39,003 nt of DNA. Source: Candidatus Palauibacter poriticola. GTDB lineage: Bacteria > Gemmatimonadota > Gemmatimonadetes > Palauibacterales > Palauibacteraceae. Below, piece by piece: positions 24,325 to 31,786 of the stretch; positions within the stretch are counted from its first letter, which is position 1; the number at the start of each line of letters is the position of its first letter. The notes under the pieces are model-generated. The model ran no database searches, was not told the DNA's origin, and was given only the letters and a program-made list of their open reading frames with translations. The stretch lies in contig JAAXHJ010000094.1 of the NCBI GenBank assembly GCA_012270965.1, forward strand, positions 1-39,003. The letters run 5' to 3'. The position numbers and the translations under genes are program-made.

Positions 24325-25775
24325 GGCGGCGGGCGGTCGCCCAGCAGCGCGGAATACTCGAAGTCCGCGCCGCGATGCGCCCTCAGTTCTTCCCACGCGG
24401 CGGCGATCACGTCCGGGCTCTGGAAGAGTTCGATCGTCGTCAGCGCGAGCGTCTTCGCCGCGACGATCATCCCCTTGGTCCCGATGTCGGTGCCTCCGGC
24501 CGCGACCGCCTGCCAACTGTGGGCCGAGGTCCCGGGCACCCAGGTGGCCGTCGACAGCCCCGTCGTCGGCACGACCCAACTGACGTCGCCGACATCGGTC
24601 GATCCGCCACCCGCGGGGTCGACCCCGAACTCCTCGATCTCGGCCTCGGAGCCCAGCGGCCGTCCGGAGCCGCCCACGAATGAGTCCTGGATCTGCTGGG
24701 CGAAGGCCCGCTCCGCTTCCGTGTACTCCACGCCCCCGACCTTGCGCAGGTTCGCGTCCATTACGCGCCCGAGCGCGACGTTGGGCACGAGGTCGTAGAG
24801 CCCGTGGATCACCTCGTATTCCATCCCGGTCCCGGTACCCATCGCGGCGCCCTCGGCCGCGCGCGCCACGCGCTCGAACAGCCTGAGCACGGTGGGGGCG
24901 TCGGGGTGCCGCACGTAGTAGTAGACCTCCGCGAAGTCCGGCACGACGTTGGGTGCGAAGCCGCCCTGCGTGATCACGTAGTGGATCCGCGTCTCCTGCG
25001 GAACGTGCTCGCGCATGAGGTTAACCATGTGGTTCATTGCCTCGACTCCGTCGAGCGCGCTCCGTCCCCGCTCCGGCGCGCCCGCCGCGTGCGCGGAATA
25101 GCCCCGGAAGCGGAACTTGGCGGACTTGTTGGCCAGCGACCGCCCCACCCTCGCGCTGTTCCGCGAACCCGGGTGCCAGTGCAGCGCCACGTCCACGTCA
25201 TCGAACAGGCCCGCGCGCACCATGTACACCTTCCCGGCGCCCCCTTCCTCGGCGGGCGTGCCGTAGAGCCGGATCGTCCCCTCGTGTCCCGTCTCTTCCA
25301 GCCATTCCTTGACCGCGATCGCCGCCGCCACGGAGCCCGCTCCGAACAGGTGGTGCCCGCACGCGTGGCCCGGGCCGCCGATGATGATGGGCGAGCGCAC
25401 GGGCACGGCGTCCTGAGAGATGCCCGGCAGCGCGTCGTACTCGGCCAAGATGCCGATGACCGGGCCTCCGGAGCCGTAGCTCGCCAGGAAAGCCGTGGGC
25501 ATGTCGGCGACACCGGATTCGATCGAGAACCCCGCCGCCTCGAGTTCGCCCTTCAGCAGCTCGGAACTCTTTTCCTCCTGGTAGCCGACCTCGGCCCACT
25601 CCCAGATCTGGCGCGCCACGCTCCCGTAATGGTTGCTTCGCGCGTCGATCGCCGCGATCTGCGCATCCTGAGCCGCCGCGAGGGGCAGCGGGAATACGGC
25701 CACGAAGGCGCCGGTGAGGAGTCGGCGACCGTGGAGCTTCCTGTTCATCACGGGGTGCCTGTCTGACTTGGACAT
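24306..25775 (-). CDS. M20-family amidohydrolase, AbgB-like, probably exported
   Basis: The product is a 489-residue M20D-type metallo-amidohydrolase. Metal-site features are GHACGHHLFG (C139, H141), PAEEGGAGK (E176-E177), HWHPG and TSAHSW near the C-terminus. The dimerisation lid starts near KFRFRGYSAHAAGAPERGRSA. AbgB, its best-known relative, splits p-aminobenzoyl-glutamate; others act on N-acyl amino acids or indole-acetyl conjugates. A hydrophobic stretch at about 19-34 (LLTGAFVAVFPLPLAAAQ) indicates a signal peptide. The ATG at 25775 was chosen because it places that signal near the N-terminus; ATG 25748 is equally plausible, and the open frame back to 25952 is probably untranslated. 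It is divergent from the DUF481 gene. Confidence 0.88.
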   Translation of the reverse strand: MSKSDRHPVMNRKLHGRRLLTGAFVAVFPLPLAAAQDAQIAAIDARSNHYGSVARQIWEWAEVGYQEEKSSELLKGELEAAGFSIESGVADMPTAFLASYGSGGPVIGILAEYDALPGISQDAVPVRSPIIIGGPGHACGHHLFGAGSVAAAIAVKEWLEETGHEGTIRLYGTPAEEGGAGKVYMVRAGLFDDVDVALHWHPGSRNSARVGRSLANKSAKFRFRGYSAHAAGAPERGRSALDGVEAMNHMVNLMREHVPQETRIHYVITQGGFAPNVVPDFAEVYYYVRHPDAPTVLRLFERVARAAEGAAMGTGTGMEYEVIHGLYDLVPNVALGRVMDANLRKVGGVEYTEAERAFAQQIQDSFVGGSGRPLGSEAEIEEFGVDPAGGGSTDVGDVSWVVPTTGLSTATWVPGTSAHSWQAVAAGGTDIGTKGMIVAAKTLALTTIELFQSPDVIAAAWEELRAHRGADFEYSALLGDRPPPLDYRR

Positions 25776-25899
25776 GCTCTCTGGAACTCCTCGAAGGGGG
25801 ACGGATAGAACGGTCTGAAGAAGCTGGCCCGGCAAAGCGCGTCCGGCTAGCCTTGGTCGCGGTTTCCCGTACCGATCACGGTGGTGGGGGGTGGAGAAC

Positions 25900-26805
25900 A
25901 TGAAGTCGTTCGTGAGGATGGGGGAGAGGTCGCGGGCCATCTTCCGGATCATGCTTGTCTTGGCGGCGGCGCCGGCCGCCGCCCCCGCCGCGTCGCTCCA
26001 GGAAGAATCCCGGGAAGAGGAAGAGGCGGAGATCAGTTGGTCCTACAATGCGGAGCTGAGCCTGCTCTTCACGTCGGGGAACTCCACGGTACGGACGTTC
26101 GGCCTCGGCGGCGGCGCCCGGCGCGAATGGGGCGGGGGAGAACTGTCGCTGAGCGCGGGCGGTCTCCGCACCGAGTCCGGCACGACCCGTCGCATCGCCG
26201 TCGGGACGCCGGACCGCTTCACCGTGAGGAGCGACTCCGATCCCGAGCCGACGGCCGAGAACTACTTCGCGCGGGGGGAATTCGAGCGTTCGTTCTCGGA
26301 TCACGTCCACCTCACGACCGGCGCCGGCTGGGAGCGGAACACCTTCGCCGGGTACGAGAGCAAGCTCTTCCTCGCGGGCGGCATCGGGAACACGTGGATC
26401 GACACCGAAAGCACCCGGCTCAAGAGCGACTACGGGTTCACGTTCACGGTCCAGGACGATGTCGTCGATGATCCCGGCAGAAGTCCGAGCTTCGGCGGCA
26501 TCCGCGTCTCCACCAACTTCCGGCGCCAGTTGACGGAGACGGCCAACCTCGAGAGCACGCTGACGCTGGACGAGAACCTCACGGATACGGCGGACCTCCG
26601 CGCCGACCTCGCGAACTCCCTCGCGGTCGACATCAACAGTTCCCTGGCCGTGAAGACGGGCCTCCGGCTCGCGTGGGACAACGCGCCGGCCCTAACGCGG
26701 GCACCGTTGGAAGAGCCCGGAGGGGCCCCCACCGGGGAGACCGTCCTCGTCCCGCGTCACAAGCTCGACTCCACGCTCACGATCGCGCTCGTCGCCAACT
26801 TCTAG
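25900..26805 (+). CDS. DUF481 (YdiY-like) outer-membrane beta-barrel protein
   Basis: The product is a 301-residue protein with a signal peptide (IFRIMLVLAAAPAAAPAAS) followed by an acidic stretch (EESREEEEAE) and alternating amphipathic strands typical of DUF481: SWSYNAELSLLFTSGNSTVRTFGLGGGARRE, ENYFARGEFERSFSDHVHLTTGAGWE, and a final TLTIALVANF. It ends in Phe, the usual outer-membrane insertion signal, which supports a diderm envelope. The function of DUF481 proteins is unknown. Starts at GTG 25891 and ATG 25900 are both possible; ATG is preferred here, with a G-rich stretch upstream. It is divergently transcribed from the M20 gene over about 124 bp. Confidence 0.85.
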   Translation: MKSFVRMGERSRAIFRIMLVLAAAPAAAPAASLQEESREEEEAEISWSYNAELSLLFTSGNSTVRTFGLGGGARREWGGGELSLSAGGLRTESGTTRRIAVGTPDRFTVRSDSDPEPTAENYFARGEFERSFSDHVHLTTGAGWERNTFAGYESKLFLAGGIGNTWIDTESTRLKSDYGFTFTVQDDVVDDPGRSPSFGGIRVSTNFRRQLTETANLESTLTLDENLTDTADLRADLANSLAVDINSSLAVKTGLRLAWDNAPALTRAPLEEPGGAPTGETVLVPRHKLDSTLTIALVANF

Positions 26806-26892
26806 CGGCGACGGCGGGTCGCGAAACCACGGCAGGTCGCCGAAACCACGGCGGGTCGCGGAAGTGCGACGACGCGGCGGGTCGCCAACTTC
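26791..26892. repeat. Imperfect tandem repeats after the barrel gene
   Basis: Following the stop codon, GGCGGGTCGC-type units alternate with GAAACCAC (at about 26812, 26830, 26850 and 26875). The 12-mer GTCGCCAACTTC, which encodes the last codons of the barrel gene at 26791-26802, recurs at 26881-26892. This looks like slippage-driven duplication of the gene's end. Confidence 0.65.
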
Positions 26893-26951
26893 CCGGCCAC
26901 GCTGCGGGGGCGGATGCAGCGGGGGGAGACGGCGTCCGCGCTTGGCCGGCG

Positions 26952-27692
26952 TCAGAAGAGCCCGAGCTGGTCGGGGGGCGCGTCGCCCACCCGGGGACGG
27001 TGGCGCCAGTCCGATGCTTCCCGGATCGGGGCGCTCCGCGGCTCCGCGCAGGCCGCATCGTCCGCGGCGACGCGGTTGACCCGGCGGCTCACCGCGAACA
27101 CCTCCAGCGCCTCAGCATCGAACGGTTGAAGCGGTTCCATGGTGCGCTCGGAGATGTCGAGGTCGAGCCACAACTGCGCGCCCTCGCCCTCGAGGATGAC
27201 GGGCATGCGGCCGTGCAGCGGTTCGAGCAGATCGTTCGCGCCCGTCGTGATGATCGTGCACGAGGGGATCCTGCCGTTCGGTCCCCGCCACACGTCCCAC
27301 AGGCCCGCGAGCGCCATCGGTCTCCGGTCCCGGCGGCGGACGAAGTACGGCTGCTGCAGGCCGCCCTCCCTCCGCCACTCGTAGAAGCCGTCGACGAGGA
27401 CGGCGCAGCGGCGGTCGATGACGAGGTCTCGAAACGCACGCCGGGTTTCGAGCGACTCGGAGCGGGCGTTGATCATCGTCGGGAGCGACGCGCGATCCTC
27501 CGTCCAGTTCGGGATCAACCCCCAGCGAAGGGGAACGAGTTCCCGTCCGGCGGCGCTCCGCCGCAGCGCGATGACCTCGTCCGTGGGCGCCACGTTGTAG
27601 CGGGCGAGCCATTCCTCGAGCCGCGAAGGATCGGCCTCGAAGAGTTCGGCCAGCTCCGGCACCGGGGTCTGAAGGCTGAATCGTCCGCACAT
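26952..27692 (-). CDS. yedK: SRAP-domain protein (YedK/HMCES family)
   Basis: The product is a 246-residue SOS-response-associated peptidase domain protein. The family forms a stable thiazolidine crosslink between its N-terminal Cys and abasic sites in single-stranded DNA, shielding them. All key residues are visible: MCGRF (C2, exposed after Met removal), N33 in RYNVAPT, R77 in INARSES, E105 in DGFYEW and H160 in LHGRMP. Length is typical. The start is fixed by the requirement for Cys at position 2. It lies divergent from the nitrilase gene, with hairpin-repeat copy C between them. No LexA-type operator was identified. Confidence 0.95.
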   Translation of the reverse strand: MCGRFSLQTPVPELAELFEADPSRLEEWLARYNVAPTDEVIALRRSAAGRELVPLRWGLIPNWTEDRASLPTMINARSESLETRRAFRDLVIDRRCAVLVDGFYEWRREGGLQQPYFVRRRDRRPMALAGLWDVWRGPNGRIPSCTIITTGANDLLEPLHGRMPVILEGEGAQLWLDLDISERTMEPLQPFDAEALEVFAVSRRVNRVAADDAACAEPRSAPIREASDWRHRPRVGDAPPDQLGLF

Positions 27693-27928
27693 GAGAGCAA
27701 CCTAACGAACGCCGACGCGATCCGGGGCCCGTTGCGGGTCCCGGCGTGGGCGCCGACAATCCTCCGTCCCGGCGCCGACGCGGGCCGTGTTCCCGACCCG
27801 CTGACCGAGGCGGGCCGTGGCGAACCCCGCGTCGGTGCCGCTCGAACGCAGCGGGCTGCGCCACGGTTTGCTAGGCGGGCCGTGTTTCCCGAACTGCAGA
27901 CGATCCACGCGAAGGACACAGGGGTCAG
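27693..27928. repeat. Divergent intergenic region with dispersed hairpin repeat, copy C
   Basis: The 236-bp gap holds the third copy of the hairpin repeat (about 27810-27872). Its core GTGGCGAACCCCGCGTCGG matches copy B exactly, and CGTGGCG (27816-27822) pairs with CGCCACG (27859-27865). It is framed by direct repeats of GCGGGCCGTGTT(T)CCCGA at 27780-27796 and 27875-27892, with a partial third at 27810-27819. No other gene is seen in the gap. Confidence 0.7.
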
Positions 27929-28783
27929 ATGAAGATCGCACTTGTGCAGCAGTCCGCGGGACCCGACCGCACCCGCAACCTCGAACGCGCGCTCGACGCG
28001 ATGGGGCGTGCCGCGTCGGAGGGTGCCGATCTCGTGGTGTTCCCCGAACTCGCGATCGACCGCTTCTTCCCGCAGCGGCCGGATGATCCCGGCGCCGCGG
28101 AGATCGCCGAACCGATCCCCGGTCCCACCTGCGACCGAATCGCCGCGCGCGCCGCCGAACTCGGCCTCGTCACGGTGTTCAACCAGTACGAACTGGGGCC
28201 CGACGGGCGGTGCTACGACAGCACACCCGTCTTCGACGCCGACGGCTTGCTGCTCGGCGTGACGCGGATGATGCACATCACCGAGTACGCCTGCTTCCAC
28301 GAGCAGCACTACTACGCGGAGGGCGACGCCGACGCGCTCGTCTACGACACCGCCGTGGGACGCGTGGGGGTCGCGATCTGCTACGACCGCCACTATCCCG
28401 AGTACATGCGGCGTCTGGGAGAACGGGGCGCGCAGCTCGTCGTCATCCCGCAGGCGGGCGCGGTCGGCGAGTGGCCCGAGGGGCTGTTCGAGGCCGAGGT
28501 GCGCGTGGCGGCCTTCCAGAACGGTTACTTCGCCGCGCTGGCCAACCGCGTCGGCACCGAGCCCCGACTCACCTTCGCCGGAGAGTCCTTCGTCGTCGAT
28601 CCGGAGGGCGTCGTCCTCGCGCGGGCGCCCGAGGGAGAAGAGACGATTCTCTACGCCGACGCGGACCTTTCGCGGTGTGCGGCCTCCACCGCCCGCCGGC
28701 TGTTCTGGCGCGACCGACGCCCCGACGTGTACGCGCGCTGGACCGAGCCCCTCGCCGCGGCGTCGTCCGCGCCCGGCCGCTGA
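27929..28783 (+). CDS. Carbon-nitrogen hydrolase (nitrilase superfamily), catalytic Lys replaced
   Basis: The product is a 284-residue protein with the nitrilase fold order: E40 in VVFPELAIDRF and the nucleophile C151 in VGVAICYDRHYPEY. It resembles N-carbamoylputrescine amidase/beta-ureidopropionase-type enzymes, which hydrolyse carbamoyl or amide bonds. The usual third catalytic residue is the Lys of a YRKxHL-like strand; here the equivalent strand reads VTRMMHI, placing M114 at that position. Either the alignment shifts (R113 is adjacent) or the enzyme is altered. The start ATG 27929 follows an AGGGG element. The downstream alpha/beta hydrolase begins 33 bp after its stop. Confidence 0.88.
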   Translation: MKIALVQQSAGPDRTRNLERALDAMGRAASEGADLVVFPELAIDRFFPQRPDDPGAAEIAEPIPGPTCDRIAARAAELGLVTVFNQYELGPDGRCYDSTPVFDADGLLLGVTRMMHITEYACFHEQHYYAEGDADALVYDTAVGRVGVAICYDRHYPEYMRRLGERGAQLVVIPQAGAVGEWPEGLFEAEVRVAAFQNGYFAALANRVGTEPRLTFAGESFVVDPEGVVLARAPEGEETILYADADLSRCAASTARRLFWRDRRPDVYARWTEPLAAASSAPGR

Positions 28784-28815
28784 CTCCGACCGCCCACCGC
28801 CGCCGGCCCCCGCTC

Positions 28816-29685
28816 GTGGAACTCCTCATCGTCGTGGTCGCCCTCGTCGGCCTGATGGCCGTCGTCCGTCTCCTCATGCCGAGGATCGTCCCCTTCTTCG
28901 TCTTCTATCCGGAGACGCTGCGGCCGCACGAGACCCATCCCCGATACTGGGGCTTCCCGCAGGCCGCCGAAGTCCGCATCCCGACCGAAGACGGCGTCGG
29001 ACTGCACGCGTGGTGGTTTCCCGCGGACCCGCCGGAGTCCGGGCGCGGGACCGCGATCTACTTCCACGGGAACGCCGGGCACCTGGGAGATCGAGGGGCC
29101 GTGGCGGCGGCGCTCTCGAGGCTCGGACTCGACGTCCTCCTGCCCGACTATCGAGGCTACGGGGCGAGCCAGGGGAAGCCCTCGGAGGAGGGTCTCTACG
29201 CGGACGCGAGAGCGGCGTACCGCTGGCTGGTGGACGAGCGGGGCGTCGATCCGGAGCGGCTCCTTCCCCTTGGGAACTCCCTCGGAAGCGCGGTGGCGGC
29301 GGAGCTGGCGGTGAGTCGGCCGGTGGCCGGCGTCGTTCTCCTCGGGCCGTTCACCGATACGCCGGCCATCGGGCGCCACCGCCTGTCGTGGCTCCCCGAT
29401 TGGTATCTCGACTGGGTGCAGAACCGCTTCGACACGCTGGAGCGGGCGCCGCGCATCGAGGTGCCGACGTTCGTCGCCGCCGGTGAGAAGGACCGGGTCA
29501 TTCCGCCCGGCCAGAGCCGCGAGGTCTTCGAGGCGCTGCGGGAACCCCGCCGCTGGCTCGAGATCCCGGGGGCGGGGCACAACGACATCTTCTCGCACGA
29601 AGTGCTATGGCGGGAACTCCACCGCTTCACCCGCGACGTCCTGGCAAACGGAGCCCCCGACGCGCCTCCGGAACGCAAGGGCTGA
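28816..29685 (+). CDS. Membrane-anchored alpha/beta hydrolase (BEM46/ABHD13-like)
   Basis: The product is a 289-residue serine hydrolase with one N-terminal membrane helix (ELLIVVVALVGLMAVVRLLM), so it is probably tethered with its catalytic domain on one face of the membrane. The oxyanion region is IYFHGNAGHLGDR, the nucleophile elbow LGNSLGS (S155), the acid D226 in AGEKDRVIP and the base H255 in GAGHNDIFS; all triad residues are present. The YRGYGASQGKPSEEGLY segment is typical of this subfamily. The start is GTG 28816, the only reasonable start that retains the membrane helix. The substrate is unknown. Confidence 0.85.
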   Translation: MELLIVVVALVGLMAVVRLLMPRIVPFFVFYPETLRPHETHPRYWGFPQAAEVRIPTEDGVGLHAWWFPADPPESGRGTAIYFHGNAGHLGDRGAVAAALSRLGLDVLLPDYRGYGASQGKPSEEGLYADARAAYRWLVDERGVDPERLLPLGNSLGSAVAAELAVSRPVAGVVLLGPFTDTPAIGRHRLSWLPDWYLDWVQNRFDTLERAPRIEVPTFVAAGEKDRVIPPGQSREVFEALREPRRWLEIPGAGHNDIFSHEVLWRELHRFTRDVLANGAPDAPPERKG

Positions 29686-29715
29686 ACGAGCACCGCGCAT
29701 CGACGAAGATGGGCG

Positions 29716-29940
29716 TCAATATCGGTGCCCTTCGTGAATCGTCTCCAGCAGTTCTTCTAGCGACGCCTTGTTCTTCAGGCGGCCGCGACTCTCCCGGATG
29801 CGACGAGCCCCCTCGTAAGCCCGGTTGCGCTCGTCCTCTTCCACGGGCACCAGTCGGGCGACGGGGCGGCCGTGCCTCGTGATCGTCACGCTCTCGCCGT
29901 CCATCACGCGCCGCAACCACCGGCGGAGGGGAGGAGCCAT
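29716..29940 (-). CDS. Short Phd/YefM-type antitoxin, apparently orphan
   Basis: The product is 74 residues. Residues 14-33 (MDGESVTITRHGRPVARLVP) are the hallmark of the prevent-host-death/YefM antitoxin family, followed by a charged tail ending in LEELLETIHEGHRY, the kind of segment that binds a toxin. The family's usual first strand and helix (an EAR-type motif before the LLxxV helix) is missing; MAPPLRRWLRRV starts partway in. The start at 29940 lies within the 3' end of the HAD gene on the same strand (37-base overlap) and follows a purine-rich stretch only weakly. No toxin gene is adjacent: the next gene downstream is on the opposite strand. It may be a decayed remnant. Confidence 0.6.
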   Translation of the reverse strand: MAPPLRRWLRRVMDGESVTITRHGRPVARLVPVEEDERNRAYEGARRIRESRGRLKNKASLEELLETIHEGHRY

Positions 29941-30611
29941 GCGGCGGCGGCGGCCAGGTCGGGCGCGACGTGTACCGGGTCGGCGTCGTCCGGCCGTGCT
30001 TCGCCCTTGCGGTTGACCCACAGCACGGGAACCCCGAGCGAGGTCGCGGGGACCACGTCGTGGAAGAGGCTCTGCGCCACGTGCAACCAGCGGTCGAAGC
30101 CCGCGGCCCACTCCCGCCCGCGCTCGAAGTGCGGCGCGGCCGGCTTGTAGCTGCGCAGTCGCTGGGCCGTCCCCAGCAGGCCGAACTCGACCTCGAAGTG
30201 CCTCAGCGTCCCCGCGAGGAGGTCGTCGTCGATGTTGGACAGGATGCCGAGCGCGACCCCCGCGGCCGCGAGGCGTGAGAGGGCCGGGTTCGTATCGGGG
30301 AAGGGTCGCCAGGAGGGGATGCTGGCGGGGACGCCGGCCGCCGCCTCGTCCGAAGTATCCCACCCGCTCGCGCGCGCGACTTCCACCGCGGTTTCGGTGA
30401 GCAACCGGCGGTAGGGACGGTACTCGCTCGTCTTGAGCCGGTTCTGGGCCGCGTGGAACTCGCGGAGGAGCCGCTCATCCGCCACTGCGGCCGCCTCCGC
30501 ATACGCAGTCCGGAGCGCCCCGAGAATCCCGGCCTCCCAGTCGATCAGCGTGCCGTAACAGTCGAACGTAAGGAGCGTGCCCCGTCCCGCCGTCCCCTCG
30601 AAACTGTGCAT
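29904..30611 (-). CDS. HAD-superfamily hydrolase, haloacid dehalogenase type II-like
   Basis: The product is a 235-residue HAD enzyme. The nucleophile Asp is D17 in LLTFDCYGTLIDW, motif II is ILSNIDDD, motif III Lys sits in SYKPAAPHFE, and the late segment LHVAQSLFHDVVPATSLGVPVLWVNRKG is characteristic of the (S)-2-haloacid dehalogenase branch. It may dehalogenate small acids or act as a phosphatase. The ATG at 30611 is supported by GAGGGAGAA just upstream. It is divergent from nudC with very little space between the starts; the 3' end overlaps the antitoxin frame. Confidence 0.87.
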   Translation of the reverse strand: MHSFEGTAGRGTLLTFDCYGTLIDWEAGILGALRTAYAEAAAVADERLLREFHAAQNRLKTSEYRPYRRLLTETAVEVARASGWDTSDEAAAGVPASIPSWRPFPDTNPALSRLAAAGVALGILSNIDDDLLAGTLRHFEVEFGLLGTAQRLRSYKPAAPHFERGREWAAGFDRWLHVAQSLFHDVVPATSLGVPVLWVNRKGEARPDDADPVHVAPDLAAAAAWLLPSAGGCGA

Positions 30612-30648
30612 GTTCTCCCTCGAAACTCGGAACCGCTACGTTCCCCCC

Positions 30649-31664
30649 ATGTCGGCCGGCGAGATCTTATCGGGCGTGGCGGGGGAGGGCCACCGGAGAC
30701 CGAACCCCTTCGCGGGTGGCGGCCTCGATCGCGCCACCCATCTGCGGGCCGATCCCGGGTGGATTTCCGCCCGGTTGTCCGATCCCACCTCGCGCGTCGT
30801 CCCGGTGTGGGGAGAGCGCAGCCTGGTGTCCCAAATGGCGCTGGAAGTCGCGGCGAAAGCGGACGGCATGGCCTATCGGCCGGTACTCATTCCGCCCGCG
30901 GTCGCGGCCTCCGCCTCGGAACCCCCCGAGGAGTGGATCCTTCTCGGGCTCGAGGAGGCACGGGATGGAGGCCGCGCGCTGTTCGCCGCCGCCGTGCCCG
31001 GGGAAACCGGGGAAGCCAGAGAAGCCGGGGAGGAGTCGCCCTCCGATAACCCGTTCGACGGGGCGGGGGAGTTCCTCGATCTACGCGGCGTGGGGGCGAT
31101 GCTGGGGCAGGGAGACGGCTCGCTCCTCGCCTACGCGCGGGCGATCGTCACCTGGAGTCGCCGGCACCGTTTCTGCGGAACGTGCGGCTCTCCGACCCGT
31201 CCGGAGCGGGGGGGCACGTCCGGCGGTGCGGCGACGAAACGTGCGGAGTCGAGCATTTTCCACGCACGGATCCGGCCATCATCGTCCTCGTGACCGACGG
31301 AGACCGCTGCCTCCTTGGGCGGAAGGACATCTGGCCGGAGGGCGTCTACTCCACGCTGGCGGGGTTCGTGGAGCCGGGCGAGAGCCTGTCGGAGGCCGTC
31401 GCCCGCGAAGTCAGGGAAGAGTCGGGGATTGAGGTGGGTTCGATCCGCTATCGTTCGTCGCAGCCGTGGCCCTTTCCGGCGTCGCTGATGCTCGGCTTTC
31501 GGGCCGAACGCGTGGGCGGCGAACTGACCGTCGCGCGTCAGGAACTGGTCGATGCGCGCTGGTTCGAGCGCGCCGACCTCGCCCGCCGCCGCAAGACCGG
31601 CCTCCGGCTCCCGGGTCGCGTCTCGATCTCGCGCCGCCTGATCGAGGACTGGCTGGCGGAGTAG
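30649..31664 (+). pseudogene. nudC: NAD(+) diphosphatase NudC, interrupted by one frameshift
   Basis: Two frames together encode a complete NudC of about 338 residues. The first (from ATG 30649) begins NPFAGGGLDRATHLR, the NUDIX-like N-terminal domain, and reaches the first zinc-ribbon half FCGTCGSPTR. The second starts around 31208 and continues with the other zinc half RRCGDETCGVEHFPR, the Nudix box GFVEPGESLSEAVAREVREESG and the NudC signature SQPWPFPAS. NudC hydrolyses NADH and NAD caps on RNA. The break falls in a run of seven Gs (31208-31214); eight Gs would restore one frame (ERGGHVRRC). A sequencing or assembly error is quite possible, so the gene may be intact in the organism. An earlier ATG at 30610 overlaps the HAD start and is less likely. 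Confidence 0.85.
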
Positions 31665-31786
31665 CGCCCTCCGGTCCTCGGGTCCGCGAGCGAAACACAC
31701 CCCATCGCCACGACGTATGCCGGTTAAAACCGAGCCGAAGAGGTCGATCCCCGCGTATTCGGCGAAACCGGGATTGTGGAGGTCGG

